Source: Bacteroidales bacterium UBA1187 | GTDB lineage: Bacteria; Bacteroidota; Bacteroidia; Bacteroidales; Paludibacteraceae | Reading direction: 5' to 3' | Length of the DNA: 6,179 nt | Assembly: GCA_002309835.1 (NCBI GenBank) | Contig: DBYL01000024.1 | Location: 27,895-34,073 of the forward strand | Shown here: positions 1 through 5,786 of the stretch, piece after piece | Numbering within the stretch: position 1 is the first letter of the stretch | Layout: each line of letters opens with the position of its first letter | The notes under the pieces: model-generated | Seen by the model: the letters and a program-made list of their open reading frames with translations, nothing else | Database searches by the model: none | Told to the model about the DNA's origin: nothing | Program-made: the position numbers and the translations under genes

Positions 1-6
1 TTTCAT
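1..6 (-). CDS. Possible start of a further downstream gene (only Met-Lys visible)
   Basis: On the minus strand an ATG AAA lies 13 nt after the stop codon of the outer membrane barrel gene and runs off the window edge. ATGAAA is a very common opening for secreted proteins and lipoproteins in Bacteroidales, and the short gap would suit a fourth gene of the same operon. Only two codons are visible, so nothing can be said about the product and the start itself is a guess. Confidence 0.25.
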
Positions 7-19
7 ATGGTGTATTATT

Positions 20-1381
20 TTAGAATCTTACTTTGACAAAAGTGGGTTTGAAGACGAGCTGCAGGTAGACCCAATGCGACTGGTTGCGGTTGGACGCACG
101 TTTGACCATCTCCATCGTCTTGGTGCCCTGCATGAAGGTATATCCCGCCTCCACGCTCATCCATTTGAATGGTTTGTATGTGGCGCACAGTTCCAATTCA
201 TGACCTAACATAAGTGTCGGCGAGTTCTTCACCCGAACCGAAGTGGCCAGGTTGTGATATTGCGCCTGGAAGGAGAATTGATTCAGATAGGTAAACGTAG
301 CGCCGATATGCCAGTCCTGCAGACCTGGCGAATAACCGCCGTAGAACGACTGCAGATAGAAGAAATCCATCGCGCCGTAGAACTGGTGCTTCGAACCGAA
401 AAGCAAGTTGAACGAATGGTCATGGGTGTGGTGTTGCAAACCAAATCCTCCGGGAGGCGGCACGGTGTAATTCTCATCGCCACTCAAGTGGTAATAACCG
501 GTGTTCAGTTGTATCCATTCATTGGCCTTAGCCTTAGCTTCAACGGCTACCATCCAAGCGTTAATCGGCAAGCCGTCCTCCGTCTTACCAAATTGATAGT
601 AGAACGAGGCGTCAATATCCACCCACCATGGTGCTTCAGCCTTAGACGCATTGTCACCGGTATAGAGAAAGCGCCAATAGGTGCCGAGCATTTGCTGATA
701 GTAGATCTTTTTCATCTGCTGACCGAGGGAATCCACTCTTCTGCTCTGCATTCCGGTATTCAGGAAGAGCAACGAAGCGGAGAACCACCGTTTGAAATCA
801 TAGTGATACCATAAGCCCTCCATGTTTTGGTAGGCCTGGCTGCCATTCAGATAGGTTGTCCCGCCCTGGGTATTAGTATTATTCTGGTTATACGCACCCC
901 AGATATGAATCTTGTGTCCAAAACCTTCGTAGCCAAGTTTGAGGGCATCATGCCAGGCACCGGTCATCGACCAGTCATCTAAACCTACCACGCGCTCGTC
1001 ATCGTAGGTTATCGATTGACGTCCCACTTGGAGAAAAGCCCCCTTGTAGTCAGCCTTCGCCCACGCCTCACGTAGGTTGAAAGCACCACCTCCGGAGGTG
1101 CCCCACACACCGGAATGCTGCGCGGTGATCTGCATTTCCAGATAGGGCTGCTTGTAGTTGAGGTACAGACGCGTACGCTCTTTGATATAGGCCGCATACG
1201 TCTCGTCCTCTTTAGGCACCGCCCCTTGGATATACTCGCCACGCGCCAGCAGGTCAGCTTTTAGCGTGAAGACATGCGTCTTGGTGGAGTCACCGAACTC
1301 AGTCTGAATCTTAGCCTTTGCCGGAGCAAAGAATAAGGCACAAAGAACAAGGATTAAGATGTATCGCCGTTTATCCTTCAT
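20..1381 (-). CDS. Outer membrane beta-barrel protein, alginate-export-like
   Basis: A predicted outer membrane barrel of 453 residues. It opens with a signal peptide (MKDKRR, hydrophobic stretch about residues 7-20, AKA cleavage site at 21-23). The mature part alternates aromatic and polar residues in strand-like stretches and ends in phenylalanine, as barrel proteins recognised by the BAM machinery usually do. The early region, with a run of charged and aromatic residues around RTRLYLNY, then VWGTSGGG, LREAW, a GRQSITYDDERVVG segment and DDWSMTGAWHDALKLGY, resembles the alginate-export/porin family (Pfam Alginate_exp type). That supports a channel for small anionic or sugar-like solutes, but the substrate is unknown. 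An in-frame ATG further upstream would put 22 extra residues ahead of the signal peptide and overlap the STAS gene, so I chose the ATG that gives a clean signal peptide. Only one base separates it from the STAS stop, suggesting translational coupling and membership in the signalling operon. Confidence 0.82.
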   Translation of the reverse strand: MKDKRRYILILVLCALFFAPAKAKIQTEFGDSTKTHVFTLKADLLARGEYIQGAVPKEDETYAAYIKERTRLYLNYKQPYLEMQITAQHSGVWGTSGGGAFNLREAWAKADYKGAFLQVGRQSITYDDERVVGLDDWSMTGAWHDALKLGYEGFGHKIHIWGAYNQNNTNTQGGTTYLNGSQAYQNMEGLWYHYDFKRWFSASLLFLNTGMQSRRVDSLGQQMKKIYYQQMLGTYWRFLYTGDNASKAEAPWWVDIDASFYYQFGKTEDGLPINAWMVAVEAKAKANEWIQLNTGYYHLSGDENYTVPPPGGFGLQHHTHDHSFNLLFGSKHQFYGAMDFFYLQSFYGGYSPGLQDWHIGATFTYLNQFSFQAQYHNLATSVRVKNSPTLMLGHELELCATYKPFKWMSVEAGYTFMQGTKTMEMVKRASNRNQSHWVYLQLVFKPTFVKVRF

Positions 1382-1382
1382 G

Positions 1383-1688
1383 TTAGTCTTCGAACTCGAA
1401 TATATTGATGAAACCGGTGAGTTTAAACACATTCTTGATATCATCATTCACATGACGCAATACTACTTTACTGCCGTTGGCTTTGGCTGCTTTAAGGATA
1501 GAAAGTAAGATACGCAGACCCGAAGAAGCGATATACTCCAGTTCTGCGCACTCGATAATTACATCTTTGCCTGCACTCTCCTGAAGCGGTTTGAGGGTTT
1601 CTTCTACTTCCACAGCTGCAGCCGTGTCTAATTCGCCTGCTAAGGTAGCGATGTACTTGCCTTCGAATTCTTCAAATTTTGCTTTCAT
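1383..1688 (-). CDS. STAS-domain anti-sigma factor antagonist-like protein
   Basis: A single STAS domain fills the 101 residues, the usual size of SpoIIAA/RsbV-type antagonists. The signature loop is YIASSGLRILL at residues 52-62. In this family the serine followed by S/T-G-L is phosphorylated by an RsbW/SpoIIAB-like kinase and dephosphorylated by a PP2C phosphatase; here the equivalent would be Ser55. The acidic residue that often precedes it (DSSG) is alanine. The protein is presumably cytoplasmic and acts by binding a partner only when unphosphorylated. It lies 30 nt downstream of the gene for a protein carrying both the phosphatase and the kinase-like domain, and one base upstream of the barrel gene. 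The partner it releases is not in the window. Bacteroidetes generally lack a SigB/SigF system, so the target may not be a sigma factor. The domain assignment is strong; the output is inference. Confidence 0.9.
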   Translation of the reverse strand: MKAKFEEFEGKYIATLAGELDTAAAVEVEETLKPLQESAGKDVIIECAELEYIASSGLRILLSILKAAKANGSKVVLRHVNDDIKNVFKLTGFINIFEFED

Positions 1689-1696
1689 ATATTGTA

Positions 1697-1739
1697 AATG
1701 ATTTAATGATTTAACAAATTAATGAGTTAAAGATTTAAC
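1697..1739. repeat. Degenerate 8-nt tandem repeat at a gene end
   Basis: Reading the plus strand, five 8-nt units lie head to tail: aatgattt, aatgattt, aacaaatt, aatgagtt, aaagattt, with a partial sixth (aac). The array forms most of the spacer between the phosphatase/kinase gene and the STAS gene, and also supplies the last codons and stop of the former (the VKSLTH end). Confidence 0.7.
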
Positions 1740-3770
1740 GAGCGTGAGCACATTTTGATGGTTCGTGCGTTCATAATTGATGCTGTCCATCAGTTCACGA
1801 ACAAGCAGAATACCGAGTCCGCCTATTTGTCGCTCTTCGGCAGAAAGGGAGGTATCGGCTTTCTCTTTGGCGGTGGGATCGAAAGGTACGCCGCTATCGA
1901 TGATTTGCACACGTAGTGTCTTGCCATCCGATTGGATATGAATATCGATGGTTCCTTTGGTTCCGGCGGGATAGGCATAGTCAATCACATTGACCACCGC
2001 TTCTTCGATTGCCAGACGTATCTGCCCCACAGTCTGTTCATCATTCACCGCTTGCGCCAACACTTGTTTGACGAACGCACTAAGTCGTTTTACTTCGCGC
2101 ACCTCATTGGTGAGGGTTAGTGTCTCGTTGAGCGTGCTTTGGAACTGCGCAGGTAAATAGCGGAAGGCAAGCATCGTAAGGTCATCGCTCTGCTCTGCGT
2201 CTCCCACGAAAGCACGCACTGCCTCTGTCATTGAGTTTATCAATGCTTGTGGCTCCTTCGTCGTTTCGTCATTCTCCAGCAGCCTTTCCATAACTGCTTC
2301 CACCCCAAACTGTTTACGTTGTCTGTTCTTCGCTTCAGTCAGTCCGTCGGTATACAGGAAGAGCATGGTGCCCGCTTCCAGCGTAGTCTCCTGCAGCGTG
2401 TACGTCGTATCACCAAACACACCAACCGGGAGATTGCAGTCGCAATCCAGACTTTCTACTTTCACCTTTAACCTTTCACCTTTCACCTTTATCGGCTTAT
2501 CGTGTCCGGCATTGCAATACCGCAACTTGCCTGTAGGTAGATCAAGCACACCGATGAAGAGGGTGACGAACATATTTTTCTCGTTACCTTCTGCCGAAGC
2601 CTCGTTGATAGCCGTCATGATACGCGCAGGATTGGTCTCGTGGGCCGAGGCCGAACGGAAGAGCGAATGGGTTATAGCCATCAGTATGGCAGATGCTGCG
2701 CCTTTACCACTCACGTCACCGATGCAGAAGAACAGTTTCTCATCTCGTACGAAATAATCATACAAGTCACCGCCTACTTCACGTGCCGGTTTCAGATAGC
2801 CACTCAATGAGAAACTCTCATCTGTAAACGTTTCCTTGGGGAGGATGCTCATTTGGATATCATGCGCGATCTGCATGTCGAGCTCCACCAATTCCAGTTT
2901 AGCACTCTCTTCGCGGGCACGCACCAAGCGACGAATGAGTACACCTACGATGATGATACCGAGCAGGAATACCGCAAACGGCAACCATATACCCCATCGG
3001 ATGCCGGCCCATATAAAACTACGAGGCACCGCAATCACCAGGTCTATATCTATCGGCTCCAGCGTCTTACGGCGCACCAGCCAGTGGTTATCGAAATGCA
3101 CATCCGATTGCTCTCCGCTCACCGCTAACTCTTCTCCATCCGAGCTATAAAGCGCAAACACCGCCTCGTCAAAGGGCTTATACTGGTCCAATATCCGCTG
3201 CAACCATGAAACACCGAAATCGCTGGCAATGACGCAGACTAAGTTACCCTCCTTATCGCGCATATCGTCGGAATAGGTGAAGATCGTCTCATCAAAGTCC
3301 TCATCGCGATACGGGTGGCTCCAGAAACCTGCATCGCCACTCTCCAGCGCACCATGATACCACTCACGGGTGAAGTAATCATGCGTCTCATCCCCATAAA
3401 TTTTCGTGAAAAGCGAATCTCCAACGCGGTACGTGCAGGGGCTGCACCATTTGCCTTTCTCAGGATAACGATACTCAGGGAAGGCCACATACGACGTGAA
3501 GAACTGCGGGTAATGCTTGATGATGAGTTTGGTCTCTTCCTGCAGATCCTCCGGACACGTCATCTCATCTTTGACGAAATTCTCCAATCGTATGGTTACA
3601 TCGTACGCATCATATAATACGAAGCGCAGTTTCTCCTGCGCCAGCTGCATCTGCAAGTCTAACTTATCCTGCACATGCTTGCTGGCATAACGATAGGAGA
3701 CAATGGCCTGGATTCCCATACCGAAGATGAGGAATGCCGCTGCTAATATATGGATATATCTATATCGCAT
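1719..3770 (-). CDS. Membrane sensor with SpoIIE-type PP2C phosphatase and RsbW-like ATPase domains
   Basis: A 683-residue signalling protein with four parts. (1) A membrane segment at about 7-27, a periplasmic sensor at about 28-252 with a Cache-like stretch (FTREWY at 133-138, FWSHPYRDEDFDE at 149-161, then a VIASDFGVSWL segment), and a second membrane segment at about 258-280. (2) A charged helical linker at 283-305. (3) A SpoIIE/RsbU PP2C phosphatase at about 306-540, with presumed metal-binding aspartates in VGGDLYDYF (332-340), IGDVSGKG (350-357), LYTDGLTEA (472-480) and QSDDLTML (527-534). (4) A GHKL/HATPase domain at about 545-680, with N box IRLAIEEAVVNV, DSGVPFDP and the GGLGILL glycine loop, as in RsbW/SpoIIAB kinases. 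One chain therefore holds both activities acting on a STAS partner, encoded next door. An ATG 48 nt upstream is in frame, but the promoter -7 box lies downstream of it, so MRYRYIHIL is the better start. A 7-nt tandem repeat sits inside the phosphatase domain. Confidence 0.92.
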   Translation of the reverse strand: MRYRYIHILAAAFLIFGMGIQAIVSYRYASKHVQDKLDLQMQLAQEKLRFVLYDAYDVTIRLENFVKDEMTCPEDLQEETKLIIKHYPQFFTSYVAFPEYRYPEKGKWCSPCTYRVGDSLFTKIYGDETHDYFTREWYHGALESGDAGFWSHPYRDEDFDETIFTYSDDMRDKEGNLVCVIASDFGVSWLQRILDQYKPFDEAVFALYSSDGEELAVSGEQSDVHFDNHWLVRRKTLEPIDIDLVIAVPRSFIWAGIRWGIWLPFAVFLLGIIIVGVLIRRLVRAREESAKLELVELDMQIAHDIQMSILPKETFTDESFSLSGYLKPAREVGGDLYDYFVRDEKLFFCIGDVSGKGAASAILMAITHSLFRSASAHETNPARIMTAINEASAEGNEKNMFVTLFIGVLDLPTGKLRYCNAGHDKPIKVKGERLKVKVESLDCDCNLPVGVFGDTTYTLQETTLEAGTMLFLYTDGLTEAKNRQRKQFGVEAVMERLLENDETTKEPQALINSMTEAVRAFVGDAEQSDDLTMLAFRYLPAQFQSTLNETLTLTNEVREVKRLSAFVKQVLAQAVNDEQTVGQIRLAIEEAVVNVIDYAYPAGTKGTIDIHIQSDGKTLRVQIIDSGVPFDPTAKEKADTSLSAEERQIGGLGILLVRELMDSINYERTNHQNVLTLVKSLTH
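2452..2491. repeat. Heptanucleotide tandem repeat inside the phosphatase coding region
   Basis: On the plus strand the units ctttcta, ctttcac, ctttaac, ctttcac, ctttcac and cttta follow one another, about 5.7 copies of a 7-nt unit (GGTGAAA on the coding strand). It encodes the Lys/Val-rich stretch KVKGERLKVKVES (residues 428-440), just after the AGHDKP segment of the PP2C fold, where family members have a variable loop. Because seven is not a multiple of three, gain or loss of one copy would shift the frame; the present copy number keeps it open. Confidence 0.85.
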
Positions 3771-3793
3771 GATAATTACACACCTTTGCGGCG

Positions 3794-3801
3794 CAAAGTT
3801 A
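3794..3801 (-). promoter_or_regulatory. Bacteroidetes-type -7 box for the sensor phosphatase operon
   Basis: The coding strand reads TAACTTTG, an exact match to the Bacteroidetes sigma-ABfr -7 consensus TAnnTTTG, 23 nt upstream of the chosen start codon. Transcription would begin roughly 4-9 nt further on, giving a very short leader. No clear TTTG is present 19-21 nt upstream, so the -33 element is weak or absent. The box lies in one arm of a 15-bp dyad (3784-3798, arms CTTTGCG and CGCAAAG) that also covers the likely transcription start. Confidence 0.65.
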
Positions 3802-3826
3802 CGCAAAATATTTGACATATATAGAC

Positions 3827-3845
3827 CTTGCGCGAAAGGCGCAAG
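3827..3845 (-). terminator. Hairpin after the lipoprotein gene, possible weak terminator
   Basis: A perfect 7-bp stem (CTTGCGC with GCGCAAG) closes a 5-nt loop, 9 nt after the lipoprotein stop codon. No run of T residues follows on the minus strand, only an A/T-rich stretch, so efficient intrinsic termination is doubtful. It sits just upstream of the next promoter and could instead bind a regulator. Confidence 0.35.
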
Positions 3846-3854
3846 TAAGCGGTA

Positions 3855-4322
3855 TTATTTAGCCACAACGAACTGCGGGATGAAGGGTTCCGCAACGGTA
3901 CCCTTCCAGGTGTCGTTGATGTACTGGAAAGCATCTTCCGCTACGAAGAGATTCTTGTAGTAGGCCGAATAATACTTAAGGGTTACATAGCCGTCCGTGC
4001 TGGCGATATAGAGCCAGTAGGCATTACCCTCCTCTACCCATTTGGCGATACCGAGACACTTCTCACCGGCGAAGGCTGCAAGGAGATCATCGTCCGTGCG
4101 TTGCCAATCGGCCGTTTGATCGGGATACTGCGCAGCGAGGTCGACCTTGATGACAGTGGTCATGGAAGAGGTCATATCGGTCTCAGCGGGTACGGTCCAA
4201 GCAGGACGTGCTACATTGCCATTGAGAGACGCTTTCTTATCGCAGCCGGAGAAAAGAACAAGGGTTACTGCGCTGAAAGCACACAGAATAAACACAAAAA
4301 TGTTTTTGCGTGTCATATGCAT
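3855..4322 (-). CDS. Small exported lipoprotein of unknown function
   Basis: A 155-residue protein (153 if the second ATG, two codons in, is used). It has a positively charged start (TRK), a hydrophobic helix and a lipobox LFSGC, with lipidation expected at Cys27. After a short linker a single compact domain follows, with TSSMTTVIKVDL, DDDLLAAFAGEKCLGIAKW and YWLYIAST, then an aromatic-rich segment (LKYYSAYYKNLF) and a GTVAEPFIPQF end. The LLAAF...LGIA pattern recurs, from memory, in beta-sandwich modules of Bacteroidetes surface proteins and lipoproteins, but I cannot attach a function. The residues after the cysteine (DKKAS) are not the acid-rich run linked to surface export in some Bacteroidetes, so whether it faces the periplasm or the outside is open. 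It starts 14 nt after the 42-aa peptide gene and is probably co-transcribed with it and the leucine-rich repeat gene. Confidence 0.85.
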   Translation of the reverse strand: MHMTRKNIFVFILCAFSAVTLVLFSGCDKKASLNGNVARPAWTVPAETDMTSSMTTVIKVDLAAQYPDQTADWQRTDDDLLAAFAGEKCLGIAKWVEEGNAYWLYIASTDGYVTLKYYSAYYKNLFVAEDAFQYINDTWKGTVAEPFIPQFVVAK

Positions 4323-4336
4323 AAGATTTTAATTAT

Positions 4337-4465
4337 TTACCAAGCATCAATTTGTTCCGCGCCGGTGTTGCTGATAGGCATGTTCTTGCCTCCGCTGGCG
4401 GAGAGGAGTGTGGTTGTAAACTGTACAGAAACTATCTCTGTACACGGTTGAATGTACTTTCTCAT
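4337..4465 (-). CDS. 42-residue peptide gene with a KYIQP start and a Gly-Gly motif
   Basis: A short reading frame that starts inside the stop of the leucine-rich repeat gene (ATGA overlap) and ends 14 nt before the lipoprotein start, so it exactly fills the gap in a tightly packed operon. The product begins MRKYIQPCTEIVSV, continues through TTTLLSASGG and ends in IDAW. It has no signal peptide. From memory, Bacteroidales genomes, Prevotella above all, hold many small proteins with the same layout: a KY-x-x-P start, an alternating hydrophobic E-V/I-V stretch, then a short Leu/Ser/Gly segment and a polar tail. I know of no assigned function. The GG at residues 25-26, with Leu at -7, recalls double-glycine leader peptides, which would leave a 16-residue C-terminal peptide; no processing enzyme or transporter is present in the window. 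Position, overlap and family resemblance argue for a real gene. Confidence 0.72.
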   Translation of the reverse strand: MRKYIQPCTEIVSVQFTTTLLSASGGKNMPISNTGAEQIDAW

Positions 4466-5676
4466 AATTTCTGTCCGTTTAGAGAGAATGTCTCACCATT
4501 CCGAATGATTACTAATTGTCCATTACGCAATTCCTTGCGTGGAGTATTATCTGTTTGCACGGATTCGATATCCGTAGTAGTAGATTTAATGCGCAACGCC
4601 GCCGGCATACCATGATAGATGGGCGCAGGGGATGCGCTACTCGTATTCACATGGAAATAAGCTCGGAAGCCCAACATGCTGGATACATCTCCCTCAGCCG
4701 GCCAATAAAGGGTGTTATTGCCTTTGAGGAAGAGGTTGCTATGATTGGCGTCATCATCGATATGCTTTCTGCCGTAGAAGCCGACATAGTCCACACCGAT
4801 GGATTGTACGGTGTTTGCCTCCTGGTCGTCATCCCACGTGATGCCCGTAAAGGTCATGCGATTGAGTACCTCTCCGGTGTTCGGCCACTGGATGAGATAC
4901 GGAGTACCTGCGACAAGACCAGGGCCCGCAAGCGGGGTGATCTCGAGCTGTAATTCCCCGTTCTCTACCGTCGCGTTTGAGAACTCATAGACCTCTGCTC
5001 CTGCGAGCGGGGATGCACTGATATCCGGCACATTGAACGGTAAGGTAAGGGTATTAAAAGACCCTGCCTTGCGCAACGTACGGAAGATGTCTACATCGGC
5101 TATCGAAGCTGACCTAAAGAGTGATATCTTTGTCGTTGCGGCCGCCTGTTCGTCGTATTCATCCAAAAAGTAGCAGAATGTCAATATTAACTCGTAATCT
5201 CCCCAGAAATCTGTATGTTTATAAGAACCGAGATTCGGCACACAAATCTGCAAACTAGAAGCGCAATTAGTAAAGGCATCGTTCCACAAAGAAGGAGCTG
5301 TAAAAGGTCTACAAAGCACACTAGTAAGTGCAGAACAGCCATAGAATGCATGCACACCGATACTCGTTAGCGAAGAAGGAAGAACTATATCCGTAAGGCT
5401 CGTACAGCCGCGGAAAGCTTCGGAATTAATCACCGTAAGGTTATCCGGGAAGATGATATCCGTAATTTCCGTGCGATTCAGAAAAGCAGACGCATCTACG
5501 CTTGCTGATGCCGTAGGATCGGGCGACTGGAACCGCAGTACGCCGGAACCATCTATCTCATACTGCAGGTTGGTGCCACAATTCTCCCACGCCGAGGCGG
5601 TGCCTACTGCCCCGACAAGAAGCAGAAGGCCTACCCAGACCCTCCATTTTTTTTTCTGTAACATCATATTTCTCAT
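4462..5676 (-). CDS. BspA-type secreted leucine-rich repeat protein
   Basis: A 404-residue exported protein. The signal peptide is residues 1-29 (QKKKWR, hydrophobic core, ASA before Trp30). A short opening segment (ENCGTNLQYEIDGSGVLRFQ) is typical of the region preceding BspA/LRR_5 repeats. About three to four repeats of 23 residues follow, each starting with AF: residues 64, 87, 110 and 134 (for example AFRGCTSLTDIVLP). Residues about 185-345 form a second domain with LRKAGSFNTLTLPFNVP, AGTPYLIQW and LGFRAYFHV, a pattern common in Prevotella-like secreted proteins. The C-terminus (RNGQLVIIRNGETFSLNGQKL region, from residue 384) resembles the conserved tails of that group, which may serve type IX-like secretion or surface sorting. 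BspA-type repeats are known from adhesins; binding here is inference. Codons 8-10 lie in an A9 run. ATGs at codons 4 and 5 are alternative starts. Confidence 0.88.
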   Translation of the reverse strand: MRNMMLQKKKWRVWVGLLLLVGAVGTASAWENCGTNLQYEIDGSGVLRFQSPDPTASASVDASAFLNRTEITDIIFPDNLTVINSEAFRGCTSLTDIVLPSSLTSIGVHAFYGCSALTSVLCRPFTAPSLWNDAFTNCASSLQICVPNLGSYKHTDFWGDYELILTFCYFLDEYDEQAAATTKISLFRSASIADVDIFRTLRKAGSFNTLTLPFNVPDISASPLAGAEVYEFSNATVENGELQLEITPLAGPGLVAGTPYLIQWPNTGEVLNRMTFTGITWDDDQEANTVQSIGVDYVGFYGRKHIDDDANHSNLFLKGNNTLYWPAEGDVSSMLGFRAYFHVNTSSASPAPIYHGMPAALRIKSTTTDIESVQTDNTPRKELRNGQLVIIRNGETFSLNGQKL

Positions 5677-5713
5677 TGTTGCGAATGATTACTACGTGGT
5701 CATTCTCGATGAA
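5648..5713 (-). pseudogene. Possible relic of a secreted-protein C-terminal tail
   Basis: In a frame different from the leucine-rich repeat gene, the end of its leader and its first codons read NDHVVIIRNNEKYDVT followed by EKK, without a stop. This lines up with the tail of that same gene (NGQLVIIRNGETFSLN, GQK), sharing N, V, I, I, R, N, E and K with several conservative changes. At the DNA level 13 bases (TAGTAATCATTCG) are identical and similarity extends on both sides. A stop codon (5714-5716) lies just upstream. It may be the leftover 3' end of a deleted or recombined paralogue on whose remains the present start codon sits; chance similarity is not excluded. Confidence 0.4.
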
Positions 5714-5780
5714 TTACCCGCGTACGCCGTGGTGGTGGTGAGTAGTAGCACTAAGGCTACGGGAAAGGGCCACACCTTTG
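5677..5780 (-). other. Leader of the leucine-rich repeat operon
   Basis: About 100 nt separate the predicted transcription start from the ATG, long for this compact region. A short frame starting with GTG at 5775 and stopping at 5692 would encode 27 residues with a hydrophobic PVALVLLL stretch, four threonines and AYAG, like a signal peptide without a basic start. Next to the ATG a 6-bp stem (GAATGA with TCATTC, 5683-5705, 11-nt loop) can form. Whether any of this is translated or regulatory is unknown. Confidence 0.3.
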
Positions 5781-5786
5781 CGGGGG

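Noticed and set aside
254..814. Long plus-strand open frame of 186 codons
   Set aside because: It lies wholly opposite the outer membrane barrel gene, has no recognisable domain and no promoter, and reads as an antisense shadow.
1382..1447. Upstream start for the barrel gene
   Set aside because: It adds 22 residues before a well-formed signal peptide and overlaps the STAS gene.
1697..1739. CRISPR-like array
   Set aside because: The units are 8 nt with no spacers, so this is a simple tandem repeat.
3771..3818. Upstream start for the sensor phosphatase
   Set aside because: The exact TAnnTTTG box lies downstream of this ATG, so the codon would not be in the transcript.
4337..4465. A full peptide natural-product (RiPP) cluster around the 42-aa gene
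   Set aside because: No modification enzyme, C39-type peptidase or exporter is in the window; only the Gly-Gly motif suggests it.
4516..4953. Plus-strand open frame of 145 codons
   Set aside because: It is antisense to the leucine-rich repeat gene, with no domain, signal or start context.
5717..5775. Histidine-attenuator-like leader (four CAC codons)
   Set aside because: The same bases read as threonines in another frame, the downstream genes are not for amino acid synthesis, and no terminator/antiterminator pair is visible before the ATG.
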